Shown here: positions 52,715-61,997 of the stretch, piece by piece | Layout of the letters: each line of letters starts with the position of its first letter | How positions within the stretch are numbered: position 1 is the first letter of the stretch | Assembly (NCBI RefSeq): GCF_016711335.1 | Contig: NZ_JADJTF010000001.1 | Location: forward strand, 310,001 to 374,000 | Direction: 5' to 3' | DNA from: Thiofilum sp. | GTDB taxonomy: Bacteria; Pseudomonadota; Gammaproteobacteria; Thiotrichales; Thiotrichaceae | DNA: 64,000 nt | Made by a program: the position numbers and the translations under genes | Notes under the pieces: generated by a model | Seen by the model: only the letters and a program-made list of their open reading frames with translations | Told to the model about the DNA's origin: nothing | Databases searched by the model: none

Positions 52715-53701
52715 TTAGCCATGAAGCGATGCATGGGCATGAGAGTGATGTTTAGGTGCTTCACACTCAATACCCAAGCGCTTAAATAATTCACGATCAT
52801 GATTTTCAGCCGGGTTTTCGGTAGTGAGTAGTTTATCCCCATAGAAAATCGAATTAGCCCCTGCAAAGAAACACCACGCTTGCGTTTCATCGCTCATTTC
52901 GGTGCGGCCTGCTGATAAACGCACATAGGATTGAGGCATTAGAATTCTCGCTACCGCAATCACACGAATAAACTCAAACGGGTCTAGCTTAGGATTATCG
53001 CTCATAGGGGTTCCCTCAATCCGTACTAAGTCATTAATGGGTACAGAATCGGGATGTTGTTTTAAATTAGCGAGTTGCTGGAGTAAACGAGCGCGATCTT
53101 TACGGGTTTCACCCAAACCCAAAATGCCTCCAGAGCACACATGAATACCTGCCTCACGTACTGCATCTAACGTATCCAAACGATCTTGATAAGTACGTGT
53201 AGTAATCACCTGACCATAAAACTCTGGCGAGGTGTCTAAATTATGATTGTAATAATCCAAGCCTGATTGCTTTAAGCGTTGTGCTTGATGTGGCTGGAGC
53301 ATGCCGAGAGTGACACAGGTTTCCATACCTAAGGCTTTAACGCCTTGCACCATTTCAGCCACTACTTCAAGATTTTTATCGGTGGGATTACGCCAAGCTG
53401 CTCCCATGCAAAAACGGGTTGCACCTGTTTCTTTAGCACGTTGCGCTGAAGCTAATACTTCTTCTAAGGGCAATAAGCGTTCACGCTCCACACTGGTGTC
53501 ATAACGCGCACTTTGTGAGCAGTAACCACAATCCTCAGGGCAAGCACCCGTTTTGATACTGAGCAAAGTGCTCACCTGCACTTCATTGGCAGGAAAATTA
53601 GCTCGATGTACTTGATGAGCCTGAAACATTAAATCACTAAAGGGTAAAGCAAATAACTCAAGTACTTCACCAATATGCCAATCATGGCGCACGCTGCTCA
53701 T
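52715..53701 (-). CDS. bioB: Biotin synthase
   Basis: 328 residues. The radical SAM cluster motif CPEDCGYC places Cys54, Cys58 and Cys61. The second cluster and substrate region is represented by YYNHNLDTSPEFY near 155-167 and RLSAGR near 262-267. Inserts sulphur into dethiobiotin. No other bio gene is nearby; birA is about 47 kb away. Confidence 0.97.
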   Translation of the reverse strand: MSSVRHDWHIGEVLELFALPFSDLMFQAHQVHRANFPANEVQVSTLLSIKTGACPEDCGYCSQSARYDTSVERERLLPLEEVLASAQRAKETGATRFCMGAAWRNPTDKNLEVVAEMVQGVKALGMETCVTLGMLQPHQAQRLKQSGLDYYNHNLDTSPEFYGQVITTRTYQDRLDTLDAVREAGIHVCSGGILGLGETRKDRARLLQQLANLKQHPDSVPINDLVRIEGTPMSDNPKLDPFEFIRVIAVARILMPQSYVRLSAGRTEMSDETQAWCFFAGANSIFYGDKLLTTENPAENHDRELFKRLGIECEAPKHHSHAHASLHG

Positions 53702-53713
53702 GCCCTATCCTCG

Positions 53714-54094
53714 TTAATGGGAAACGGTTGTATCATACCATTGTTCACGATTAATCTTGAGAATTTGGTATACCGATAAGGGAATCATAATCACCGCGCA
53801 CAAGATCCATAAATGCGCCCAGTATTTGACAAAAAAATCGCCGGGGGCAAAAGTCAAAACGGGAATCAGCAGACCTGCTAAACCATAATAATAATAAGCG
53901 CCGATCTGAGTATAATGCCCTACCCTTGGATTGGGATTATGGCGCAACATGGCGTAGGTGATCATCGAACCACCAAACCAAAGAATGAATAAGGGAAAAG
54001 GAACTACCACCGCTAAGATATTGCCATAATGAAAAATTCTGGCACTTTTTTTAGCTTGCTCAGCAGTGACCACCGCTTTTGATGTTGGGGTCAT
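53714..54094 (-). CDS. Small hypothetical membrane protein
   Basis: 126 residues with three predicted transmembrane segments (about 24-50, 66-86 and 90-113). A Tyr-rich motif GAYYYYGLAGLL lies near 67-78. I do not recognise a family. It lies 12 bp upstream of bioB on the same strand and after the ribosomal-operon terminator, so it may head a two-gene unit with bioB. Confidence 0.75.
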   Translation of the reverse strand: MTPTSKAVVTAEQAKKSARIFHYGNILAVVVPFPLFILWFGGSMITYAMLRHNPNPRVGHYTQIGAYYYYGLAGLLIPVLTFAPGDFFVKYWAHLWILCAVIMIPLSVYQILKINREQWYDTTVSH

Positions 54095-54117
54095 GTTTTT
54101 TATCCTGATACAAATAC

Positions 54118-54142
54118 AAAAACCGGCAATCAGCCGGTTTTT
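54118..54142 (-). terminator. Terminator of the ribosomal alpha operon
   Basis: Perfect AAAAACCGGC-AATCA-GCCGGTTTTT hairpin, 23 bp after the rplQ stop. It would work in both directions, but only the minus strand has a gene feeding into it. Confidence 0.9.
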
Positions 54143-54165
54143 GAATGTTGAAGCTAAGTCTTCAA

Positions 54166-54540
54166 TTATTCAGCAGCGGCTGCTTTAGACTCAACTAAGG
54201 TTACATAAGCCATCGGTGCATTATCGCCGGGACGGAAACCACACTTAATAATACTTAAATAACCACCCGGACGAGTTTTAAAACGAGGTCCGATATCAGT
54301 AAATAATTTTGTCACAATATCTTCATCACGTAGACGTGCAAACGCAATACGACGGTTGTGAACAGAATCAGCTTTAGCACGAGTGATTAAAGGCTCTGCT
54401 ACACGACGCAATTCTTTTGCTTTCGGTAGAGTAGTTTTAATCGCCTCATGGCGCAGTAGGGCGATGGTCAAACTTTGCAATAAAGCCTTACGGTGGCTAC
54501 TATTGCGGCTCAGTTGACGCCCAATTTTACGATGACGCAT
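54166..54540 (-). CDS. rplQ: 50S ribosomal protein L17
   Basis: 124 residues starting MRHRKIGRQLSRNSSHRKAL, the standard L17 start. Last gene of the alpha operon, directly followed by the terminator. Confidence 0.98.
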   Translation of the reverse strand: MRHRKIGRQLSRNSSHRKALLQSLTIALLRHEAIKTTLPKAKELRRVAEPLITRAKADSVHNRRIAFARLRDEDIVTKLFTDIGPRFKTRPGGYLSIIKCGFRPGDNAPMAYVTLVESKAAAAE

Positions 54541-54568
54541 TTATAACATCCTTCCAAACGAATGGGTA

Positions 54569-55573
54569 TTAACCCATTTTGTTATCTCTATGATCTAGAC
54601 CTGCGGGAGGCCAATTATCGAGCTTGGTTCCAAGAGTTAACCCATGAGAAGCAAGCACTTCCTTAATCTCAGTCAGTGATTTCTTACCTAGATTGGGCGT
54701 CTTTAACAGCTCGGTTTCAGTGCGTTGGACTAAATCACCAATATAGAATAAGTTTTCAGCTTTCAAACAGTTAGCAGAGCGTACTGTTAATTCTAAGTCA
54801 TCCACTGGGCGTAACAGAATCGGCTCAATTTCAGGCTGAGCGGCTTCTTTATGAGTAGGCTCTTCAATACGCAGATCAAAGAAGACCGATAATTGCTGTT
54901 GCAGAATTTGGGTGGCCATGCTTAATGCGTCTTCCGCACCAATCGAGCCATTGGTCTCAATTTCTAAAATCAGCTTGTCCATGTCGGTGCGTTGCTCAAC
55001 ACGAGCACTATCAACATTATAAGCCACGCGGATAATAGGACTGTAACTAGCATCTAATACTAAAGTGCCCAAAGGTAACTCAGGAGAGTCAGGGCCACGA
55101 CGAATAGAGGCAGGTTGATAACCACGACCACTGGTAATGGTGAGATTCATCTCTAGCTCTACGCCTTCTTTAGTAATATTCGCAATCACATGATTAGGAT
55201 TAATAATTTCCACATCATGATCTAACTCAATATCCGAAGCGCGAACTGGTCCGATTCCAGACTTTTTCAAAGTCAGAGTCGTTTCATCGCGCTCATTCAA
55301 ACGCACATATAATTTTTTCAGATTCAAGAGGATTTCAACAACGTCCTCTTGAATCCCTTCGATAGTGCTGTACTCGTGTACAACACCCGCAATTTGGACT
55401 TCAGTAACTGCACTACCTGGAATAGATGACAGCAGAATTCTACGCAGGGCATTACCCAACGTATGACCAAAACCCCGCTCCAATGGCTCAAGCGTAATAC
55501 GTGAGGTGTTTAACCCTAACTCTTGCACTTGTACATTGCGCGGTTTCAGTAAATCAGTCGTTTTTGAGGTCAT
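54569..55573 (-). CDS. rpoA: RNA polymerase alpha subunit
   Basis: 334 residues. N-terminal assembly domain (EPLERGFGHTLGNALRRILL near 27-46) and C-terminal DNA/activator-contact domain (LKTPNLGKKSLTEIKEVLA near 294-312) joined by a flexible linker near 235-250. Standard position between rpsD and rplQ. Confidence 0.99.
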   Translation of the reverse strand: MTSKTTDLLKPRNVQVQELGLNTSRITLEPLERGFGHTLGNALRRILLSSIPGSAVTEVQIAGVVHEYSTIEGIQEDVVEILLNLKKLYVRLNERDETTLTLKKSGIGPVRASDIELDHDVEIINPNHVIANITKEGVELEMNLTITSGRGYQPASIRRGPDSPELPLGTLVLDASYSPIIRVAYNVDSARVEQRTDMDKLILEIETNGSIGAEDALSMATQILQQQLSVFFDLRIEEPTHKEAAQPEIEPILLRPVDDLELTVRSANCLKAENLFYIGDLVQRTETELLKTPNLGKKSLTEIKEVLASHGLTLGTKLDNWPPAGLDHRDNKMG

Positions 55574-55599
55574 GCTCGTCTCGCGAATCAGGTTATTGA

Positions 55600-56220
55600 C
55601 TACTTGGAGTACAATTCAACAATCAATGACTCATTGATTTCAGCAGGTAGATCCGAACGATCTGGAACTGATTTGAAGATACCCTCAAATTTATCCTTAT
55701 CCACTTCAACCCACACAGCAAAACCTTGCTGAGCAGCAACCGCTAACGCGTCTTGAATACGCACTTGCTTTTTAGCACGGTCACGCACGGCAATTTTGTC
55801 ACCGGGTTGTACTTGATAAGAAGGAATATTAATAATTTTGTCGTTTACGCGAATCGCTTTATGGCTCACTAACTGACGTGCTTCTGCACGAGTAGCGGCA
55901 AAGCCCATACGATAAACTACATTATCTAAGCGACCTTCCAATAGCTTTAGTAGGTTTTCACCTGTAGAACCTTTGCGACGTGCTGATTCTTTAAAGTAAT
56001 TGCGGAATTGACGCTCTAACACACCATAAATACGACGTACTTTTTGCTTTTCGCGTAATTGTACACCGTAGTCTGATAAGCGATTTTTATTCTCGCCGTG
56101 TTGACCGGGTAACTTAGCTAATTTGCATTTCTTTTCGAGAGAAGTACCACGGCTCTTGAGGTAAAGATCAGTGCCTTCGCGGCGACTTAACTTACAAGTA
56201 GGTCCTAAATATCTTGCCAT
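55600..56220 (-). CDS. rpsD: 30S ribosomal protein S4
   Basis: 206 residues beginning MARYLGPTCKLSRREGTDL, with the S4 RNA-binding domain about 96-160 (RLDNVVYRMGFAATRAEAR). In enteric bacteria S4 represses this operon at the rpsM leader. Confidence 0.98.
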   Translation of the reverse strand: MARYLGPTCKLSRREGTDLYLKSRGTSLEKKCKLAKLPGQHGENKNRLSDYGVQLREKQKVRRIYGVLERQFRNYFKESARRKGSTGENLLKLLEGRLDNVVYRMGFAATRAEARQLVSHKAIRVNDKIINIPSYQVQPGDKIAVRDRAKKQVRIQDALAVAAQQGFAVWVEVDKDKFEGIFKSVPDRSDLPAEINESLIVELYSK

Positions 56221-56230
56221 GACTTATCCC

Positions 56231-56638
56231 TCACACACGACGTTTCTTAGGAGGACGGCAACCATTATGAGGAATGGGCGTCACATCCGTAATATTCGTA
56301 ATTTTGTAACCTACGTTGTTCAGTGAACGTACCGCAGATTCACGACCAGGGCCTGGGCCTTTGACTTCAACATCAAGATTTTTCAGACCGTATTCTTTTG
56401 CCGCATTGCCAGCACGCTCAGCAGCGACTTGGGCAGCAAAAGGAGTACTTTTACGCGAGCCACGAAAACCTGAACCACCAGCAGTTGCCCAAGATAAAGT
56501 ATTACCTTGACGATCTGTAATGGTTACAATAGTGTTATTAAACGATGCAAAAATATGAGCTACACCGTCAGTAACCGTTTTCTTAATTTTTTTACGTGCA
56601 GCACCTGCACCTTTACGAGTAGTTGGCTGTTTGGCCAT
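56231..56638 (-). CDS. rpsK: 30S ribosomal protein S11
   Basis: 135 residues ending in the conserved HNGCRPPKKRRV, with the central FNNTIVTITDRQGN typical of S11. Slightly longer N-terminus than E. coli. Confidence 0.98.
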   Translation of the reverse strand: MAKQPTTRKGAGAARKKIKKTVTDGVAHIFASFNNTIVTITDRQGNTLSWATAGGSGFRGSRKSTPFAAQVAAERAGNAAKEYGLKNLDVEVKGPGPGRESAVRSLNNVGYKITNITDVTPIPHNGCRPPKKRRV

Positions 56639-56659
56639 AATTCAATACCCTATCACTAA

Positions 56660-57016
56660 TTACTTGCGGATCGGACGGCGAGGACCTTTACGGGTACGCG
56701 CATTCGTTTTAGTACGTTGACCACGCACAGGCAGACCACGTCTATGACGAATACCACGGTAACAGCCCATGTCCATCAAACGTTTAATGCTCATAGAAAG
56801 TTCACGGCGTAAGTCGCCTTCTACGACAAACTTAGCAACTTCAGCACGTACACGCTCGACTTCATCTTCAGTCAAATCGCGAATTTTAGTACTAGGGGTA
56901 ATATTTGCAGCTTTGCAGATATTAGCGGCACGAGTTGGCCCAATGCCATAAATAGCCGTCAAGCCAATGACGACGTGTTTTTGAACAGGAAGATTGATAC
57001 CCGCTATACGAGCCAT
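56660..57016 (-). CDS. rpsM: 30S ribosomal protein S13
   Basis: 118 residues from the ATG at 57016 (MARIAGINLPVQKH, the family start), with GGAG 8 nt upstream; the frame continues 15 codons further but without homology. The C-terminus carries RGLPVRGQRTKTNART. First gene of the alpha operon proper. Confidence 0.97.
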   Translation of the reverse strand: MARIAGINLPVQKHVVIGLTAIYGIGPTRAANICKAANITPSTKIRDLTEDEVERVRAEVAKFVVEGDLRRELSMSIKRLMDMGCYRGIRHRRGLPVRGQRTKTNARTRKGPRRPIRK

Positions 57017-57080
57017 CCAAAATTCTCCAGATTTACGGGAAAGCGCGCGATTATGCCGCATCCTCGTTTATTTATCAACA

Positions 57081-57106
57081 AATGCCCGTGATAAAACACA
57101 GGCATT
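57081..57106 (-). promoter_or_regulatory. Hairpin in the rpmJ-rpsM gap (possible alpha-operon leader)
   Basis: AATGCCCGTG (57081-57090) pairs with CACAGGCATT (57097-57106) as a 10-bp stem with one G-U pair and a 6-nt loop. A second 6-bp hairpin (TCTGTC/GACAGA) lies at 57114-57133. The 143-bp gap before rpsM is the largest in the ribosomal block. In E. coli this leader folds into an S4-binding pseudoknot; equivalence here is inference. Confidence 0.4.
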
Positions 57107-57159
57107 CACGGTCTCTGTCGGCTAAAGGACAGAAACAATCTGCTTTGAAAGGCTATAAA

Positions 57160-57273
57160 TTAACCTTGACGTTGTTTATGACGTGGATCAGAACAGATTA
57201 CGCGCACAACGCGATTGCGACGAACAATACTGCAATTGCGGCATAGTTTTTTAACAGAAGCTCTAACTTTCAT
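57160..57273 (-). CDS. rpmJ: 50S ribosomal protein L36
   Basis: 37 codons, MKVRASVKKLCRNC then SDPRHKQRQG, the complete L36. Cys11, Cys14, Cys27 and His32 form the zinc site, so this is the zinc-binding form. It lies 19 bp after the secY stop, its usual place between secY and rpsM. Confidence 0.97.
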   Translation of the reverse strand: MKVRASVKKLCRNCSIVRRNRVVRVICSDPRHKQRQG

Positions 57274-57292
57274 GAGCTTTAACCTCTTAAAA

Positions 57293-58642
57293 TTATTTCA
57301 CCACACCCGGGCGGGTTTGGGATTTGAAATTAGCTTTCTTCATTAAACCTTCGTATTGGTGCGACATCATATGAGATTGTAGTTGTGCTAAGAAATCCAT
57401 TACCACGACTACAATAATTAATAAAGATGTTCCACCAAAATAGAACGGCACATTCCAACCTAAAATCAAAAACTCAGGTAATAAGCACACTAAGGTAATA
57501 TAGATAGCACCGACTGCTGTTAAGCGGGTCATGACACCATCAATATATTTAGTGGTTTGCTCACCGGGACGAATACCAGGAATAAATGCGCCAGCTTTCT
57601 TTAAATTATCTGCGGTTTCACGCGAATTAAAGACTAAAGCGGTATAGAAGAAACAGAAAAATACAATAGCTAAAGCATAGAGGATAACATAGACCGGTTG
57701 ACCGGGCTGTAACATATTAAAGAAACTACGTAACCACTCCATCCCTTCAGAATTACCAAACCACTGCCCTAAAGTGGCAGGGAATAAGATAATACTAGAT
57801 GCAAAGATAGGAGGAATCACACCTGCCATATTCAGCTTTAAAGGCAAATGACTAGATTGACCACCCATCATGCGGCGGCCTTGTTGACGGTTAGCATAGT
57901 TTACCGTGATACGACGTTGTCCACGCTCAACAAAAATCACGAAAGCAGTCACTAATACAATCAGTGCCAATAACACAATCACTAAGAAAGGCGATAAGGT
58001 TCCTTCATTTACTAAATTGAAGGTTTTACCTAAAGCCACAGGTAAGCCTGCAACGATCCCAGCAAAGATGATCAGTGATATACCATTACCAATACCACGC
58101 TCAGTAATTTGTTCACCTAACCACATCAGAAAGAGTGTACCTGTTACTAAGGTGACTACGGTAGTAATGATAAAGCCTAGTCCGGGTTGTAAAGCAATCG
58201 TTTGCCCAGGAGCCACTTCTTGACCGCCTAGAGCAATCGCAACGCCTATACTCTGAAACAGAGCTAATACCACCGTACCATAACGCGTGTATTGAGTGAT
58301 TTTACGACGACCTGTCTCCCCCTCCTTCTTCAGTTGCTCTAAAGAGGGCACTACTGTCGCCATTAACTGCATAATAATCGATGCAGAAATATAAGGCATA
58401 ATACCCAGAGCAAACACACTTAAACGCTCAAGTGCGCCACCGGAAAACATATTAAACACACCTAAAATAGTGCCGCTATTATCATTAAAGAATTGCGACA
58501 TCGCCTGAGGGTTTACCCCCGGAATAGGTATATAAGTTCCAATGCGATAGACAATCAAAGCTAATAAGACAAAGACTAAACGATGTCTAATTTCAGCGAT
58601 ATTACCTATCCCACCTAATGCCGACGAAGGAGTTGCAGCCAT
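57293..58642 (-). CDS. secY: Preprotein translocase subunit SecY
   Basis: 449 residues with ten transmembrane segments. Hallmarks are RIGTYIPIPGVNP near 42-54, MPYISASIIMQLM near 82-94 and IKPGEQT-type loop IRPGEQTTKYID near 361-372. Forms the SecYEG channel. Encoded within the spc operon after rplO. Confidence 0.98.
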   Translation of the reverse strand: MAATPSSALGGIGNIAEIRHRLVFVLLALIVYRIGTYIPIPGVNPQAMSQFFNDNSGTILGVFNMFSGGALERLSVFALGIMPYISASIIMQLMATVVPSLEQLKKEGETGRRKITQYTRYGTVVLALFQSIGVAIALGGQEVAPGQTIALQPGLGFIITTVVTLVTGTLFLMWLGEQITERGIGNGISLIIFAGIVAGLPVALGKTFNLVNEGTLSPFLVIVLLALIVLVTAFVIFVERGQRRITVNYANRQQGRRMMGGQSSHLPLKLNMAGVIPPIFASSIILFPATLGQWFGNSEGMEWLRSFFNMLQPGQPVYVILYALAIVFFCFFYTALVFNSRETADNLKKAGAFIPGIRPGEQTTKYIDGVMTRLTAVGAIYITLVCLLPEFLILGWNVPFYFGGTSLLIIVVVVMDFLAQLQSHMMSHQYEGLMKKANFKSQTRPGVVK

Positions 58643-58650
58643 TTATTATA

Positions 58651-59085
58651 TTATTCCTCGATTTTGCCACCTGCCGCTAAAATAGCTTCACGAGCACCTT
58701 TAGTAACACCTACACCTTGAATGGTATAAGCCTTATCTACACTGCCCGACAAAATAATTTTAGCTTGCAATGAACGTGCATCAATGATGTTAGCCGCAAT
58801 TAAAGCTTCTAAAGTTACAGTAGCCTCCTGTAACTGTGCTAACTCATTTAAACGCACTTCAGCAGTACGAAAGCCGATACGTGATTTGAAGCCTACTTTA
58901 GGTAGACGACGTTGCAAAGGCATTTGACCGCCTTCAAACCCAACTTTATGGAAACCACCGGCACGCGAACGTTGACCTTTATGACCACGCCCTGCTGTTT
59001 TACCTAAGCCAGAACCAATACCACGTCCCACACGGGTACGTGCTTTACGGCTACCAGCAGCAGGTTTTAATGTATTCAGTTTCAT
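58651..59085 (-). CDS. rplO: 50S ribosomal protein L15
   Basis: 144 residues. Gly/Arg-rich N-terminus (RVGRGIGSGLGKTAGRGHKG near 19-38) and the C-terminal L15 domain. It ends 8 bp before secY. Confidence 0.98.
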   Translation of the reverse strand: MKLNTLKPAAGSRKARTRVGRGIGSGLGKTAGRGHKGQRSRAGGFHKVGFEGGQMPLQRRLPKVGFKSRIGFRTAEVRLNELAQLQEATVTLEALIAANIIDARSLQAKIILSGSVDKAYTIQGVGVTKGAREAILAAGGKIEE

Positions 59086-59087
59086 GT

Positions 59088-59276
59088 TTACACTTCCTCA
59101 ACCTTGAGCAGGTAAGAGATTTTGTTAATCATGCCACGGTTTTCAGGAGTATCGATAACTACCACTGAGTTATTCATGCGACGAATACCTAAACCACGCG
59201 CACACTGAATGTGACTTTCCAAGCGCCCATTCAAGCTCTTTACTAAGGTCAATTTGACTTGTTTAGCAGTGCTCAT
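59088..59276 (-). CDS. rpmD: 50S ribosomal protein L30
   Basis: 62 residues, with the L30 core KSLNGRLESHIQCARGLGIR near 13-32 and the MINKISYLLKVEE end. Packed between rpsE (3 bp) and rplO (2 bp). Confidence 0.97.
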   Translation of the reverse strand: MSTAKQVKLTLVKSLNGRLESHIQCARGLGIRRMNNSVVVIDTPENRGMINKISYLLKVEEV

Positions 59277-59279
59277 TGG

Positions 59280-59789
59280 TTACCCCTTGATCTCTTCAAC
59301 AGTTTTACCACGTTTGGCAGCGATCATTTCAGGGTGCTGCATATCGGTCAAACCTTTAATGGTGGCACGAATCACATTACCTGCATTACGTGAACCGATA
59401 CATTTTGATAAAACGTTTTTCACGCCAGCAACCTCTAACACCGCACGCATTGCACCGCCTGCAATGACACCAGTACCGTCAGAAGCTGGCTTCATGAATA
59501 CGGTTGCAGCTCCATGACTAGCTTTCACTGGGTACTGTAAAGTACCTTCATTCAAGTGAATGCTAACCATGCTTTTGCGTGCTTGCTCCATTGCCTTTTG
59601 AATAGCAGCTGGAACTTCACGTGCTTTACCATAGCCAAAACCAACCCGACCATTGCCGTCGCCCACTACGGTTAAAGCAGTAAAACTAAAAATACGTCCA
59701 CCTTTTACCACTTTAGAAACGCGGTTAACGTGAACTAATTTTTCCTGCAAACCATCAGCTGAAGGGCTTGTATTTTCAACTTTTGCCAT
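59280..59789 (-). CDS. rpsE: 30S ribosomal protein S5
   Basis: 169 residues with the S5 motif GGRIFSFTALTVVGDGNGRV near 31-50 and GYGKAREVPAAIQKA near 53-67. Standard spc-operon position. Confidence 0.98.
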   Translation of the reverse strand: MAKVENTSPSADGLQEKLVHVNRVSKVVKGGRIFSFTALTVVGDGNGRVGFGYGKAREVPAAIQKAMEQARKSMVSIHLNEGTLQYPVKASHGAATVFMKPASDGTGVIAGGAMRAVLEVAGVKNVLSKCIGSRNAGNVIRATIKGLTDMQHPEMIAAKRGKTVEEIKG

Positions 59790-59801
59790 GACATTGAACC
59801 T

Positions 59802-60155
59802 TTAAAATTGCAAACCAGCTTCACGAGCAGCATCCGCTAATGCCTGTACTCGACCGTGGTATTTAAAACCAGAGCGATCAAAAGCAACAGACTCGATACC
59901 TTTTTCCTTAGCTCGTTGTGCTACTAATTTGCCCACAGCAGCAGCAGCTTCGACATTGCCAGTGTAAGAGAGTGTTGTGCGTAATTCTTTATCAACCGTA
60001 GAAGCACTTGCTAATACCACATTGCCTTCTGGCGCAATAATTTGCGCATAAATGTGACGTGGTGTGCGATGTATACATAAGCGGGTAACGCGTAATTCGC
60101 GCATTTTCGCACGAGCACGCTTGCTACGACGAATACGACTAAGTTTCTTATCCAT
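59802..60155 (-). CDS. rplR: 50S ribosomal protein L18
   Basis: 117 residues; LRVTRLCIHRTPRHIYAQII near 21-40 and the C-terminal FDRSGFKYHGRVQALADAAR are typical. It binds 5S rRNA. Confidence 0.98.
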   Translation of the reverse strand: MDKKLSRIRRSKRARAKMRELRVTRLCIHRTPRHIYAQIIAPEGNVVLASASTVDKELRTTLSYTGNVEAAAAVGKLVAQRAKEKGIESVAFDRSGFKYHGRVQALADAAREAGLQF

Positions 60156-60165
60156 CTAGGTCACC

Positions 60166-60699
60166 TTACTTCTTCTTCGCTTCTTTACGGAGGACTTGTT
60201 CATCTGCATATTTCACACCTTTGCCTTTGTAAGGCTCTGGTGGACGATAAGCACGAACCTCAGCCGCGACTTGACCAACCTTTTGCTTATCAACTCCACG
60301 GATGATAATTTCAGTTTGGCTCGGAGTCTCAACGGTAATACCGGCTGGCATTGCATGCACTACCGGGTGAGAAAAACCTAAACTTAAGGTTAGTTTGTCA
60401 CCTTGAGCTTGAGCACGGTAACCTACGCCTACCAGTTGGAGCTTCTTCTCAAAACCTTGAGAGACACCCTTGATCATATTATTGGCTAATGCACACGCAG
60501 TACCTGCATGCGCCCAACCTTCATCTTGACCATTTTGCGGGCGGAATGATAAGTGTGAACCATCAATGACGACTTCAACAGAATCATGAACGTCTAAAGT
60601 CAGTGTACCTTTAGTACCTTTTACCGTCATGATCTGCTCATTCATAGTGACCTGTATACCATTTGGTAAATCAAGGCCACGCTTTGCAATTCTTGACAT
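60166..60699 (-). CDS. rplF: 50S ribosomal protein L6
   Basis: 177 residues with two L6 repeats and the C-terminal YRPPEPYKGKGVKYADE signature near 150-166. Confidence 0.98.
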   Translation of the reverse strand: MSRIAKRGLDLPNGIQVTMNEQIMTVKGTKGTLTLDVHDSVEVVIDGSHLSFRPQNGQDEGWAHAGTACALANNMIKGVSQGFEKKLQLVGVGYRAQAQGDKLTLSLGFSHPVVHAMPAGITVETPSQTEIIIRGVDKQKVGQVAAEVRAYRPPEPYKGKGVKYADEQVLRKEAKKK

Positions 60700-60711
60700 A
60701 CAGTTAGCCTA

Positions 60712-61107
60712 TTACTCAACGATACAGATAACTTCGCCACCCTGACCCGCAGCGCGTGCTGCACGATCACTCATCACACCTTTAGAGGTGGATACAATAG
60801 CGATACCATAACCACCTAATACAGTAGGTAATTGATTTTTACCACGGAAAATCCGTAAGCCCGGACGACTCACACGAGTCAAACGGCTAATAACCGGTTT
60901 ACCTTGGAAATATTTCAATACTACAGTAGTAGTGGGCTTGCCTTCATTAGCGTCGGTACTGTGGCTAGCGATGTAACCTTCAGACTCCAACACACTCAGG
61001 ACAGCAGTTTTCTGTTTCGATGCAGGAAACGCCACTTTTAATTTACTCGCACGTTGACCGTTACGAATACGGGTCAACATATCTGCGATAGGATCACTCA
61101 TACTCAT
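60712..61107 (-). CDS. rpsH: 30S ribosomal protein S8
   Basis: 131 residues: MSMSDPIADMLTRIRNGQ at the start and GGYGIAIVSTSKGVM near 97-111. In E. coli S8 represses the spc operon. Confidence 0.98.
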   Translation of the reverse strand: MSMSDPIADMLTRIRNGQRASKLKVAFPASKQKTAVLSVLESEGYIASHSTDANEGKPTTTVVLKYFQGKPVISRLTRVSRPGLRIFRGKNQLPTVLGGYGIAIVSTSKGVMSDRAARAAGQGGEVICIVE

Positions 61108-61119
61108 GATTTAGCCCTC

Positions 61120-61425
61120 TTACCAGCTAGCTTTTGTTAAGCCCGGAACATCACCACGCATAGCCGCTTCACGTAATTTGTTACGTGATAAACCGAATTT
61201 GCGATAGACGCCATGTGGACGACCTGTCAAGTTACAACGGCGACGTTGACGTGCTGGACTAGAGTCACGGGGTAGCTTTTGCAGAGCCGTTACCGCCGCT
61301 AATACATCTTCATAGCTAGAAGCAGGGTTAGAGATTACTTTTTTGAGATTTTCACGTTTTTCTGCATACTTATCAGCAGCTTGTTTACGCTTAACCTCAC
61401 GAGCAATCATGGATTTTTTTGCCAT
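61120..61425 (-). CDS. rpsN: 30S ribosomal protein S14
   Basis: 101 residues, the long form without the zinc-binding CxxC pairs; RRRCNLTGRPHGVYRKFGL near 61-79 is the S14 signature. Confidence 0.98.
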   Translation of the reverse strand: MAKKSMIAREVKRKQAADKYAEKRENLKKVISNPASSYEDVLAAVTALQKLPRDSSPARQRRRCNLTGRPHGVYRKFGLSRNKLREAAMRGDVPGLTKASW

Positions 61426-61437
61426 GGTTTCGTGTCC

Positions 61438-61977
61438 TTATTGTCTGAATGGGAACTTGAAAGCGGCTAATAAAGCGCGACCTTCTTCGTCCGTTTTTGC
61501 TGTAGTGGTAATAGTGATATTCATACCACGCAAAGCATCAATCTTGTCGTAATCAATTTCGGGGAAAATGATTTGCTCTTTTACACCCATATTGTAATTA
61601 CCACGACCATCAAACGCTCTTGGATTCAAACCACGGAAATCACGAATGCGAGGAATAGAAACATTAACCAAACGGTCAATGAATTCATACATGACGTCGC
61701 TACGCAGAGTCACCATACAACCTATAGGCCAATTGTCACGAATCTTAAATCCCGCAATAGACTTGCGTGATAAGGTAACAACAGGCTTTTGACCGGATAT
61801 TTTTGCCATATCCGCGACCGCGTGTTCAATTACTTTCTTGTCACCTACGGCTTCACCTAACCCCATATTGAGGGTTACTTTAGTGATCTTAGGGACTTCC
61901 ATTACATTTTTATACCCGAACTTGTTCGTTAGCTCAGCAACGACAGTATTCCGATAATAGTCTTGCAACCTTGTCAT
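61438..61977 (-). CDS. rplE: 50S ribosomal protein L5
   Basis: 179 residues with VPKITKVTLNMGLGEAVGDK near 28-47 and RDFRGLNPRAFDGRGNYNMG near 111-130. Binds 5S rRNA. Confidence 0.98.
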   Translation of the reverse strand: MTRLQDYYRNTVVAELTNKFGYKNVMEVPKITKVTLNMGLGEAVGDKKVIEHAVADMAKISGQKPVVTLSRKSIAGFKIRDNWPIGCMVTLRSDVMYEFIDRLVNVSIPRIRDFRGLNPRAFDGRGNYNMGVKEQIIFPEIDYDKIDALRGMNITITTTAKTDEEGRALLAAFKFPFRQ

Positions 61978-61997
61978 GTTTTAAATTTCACCTAATA

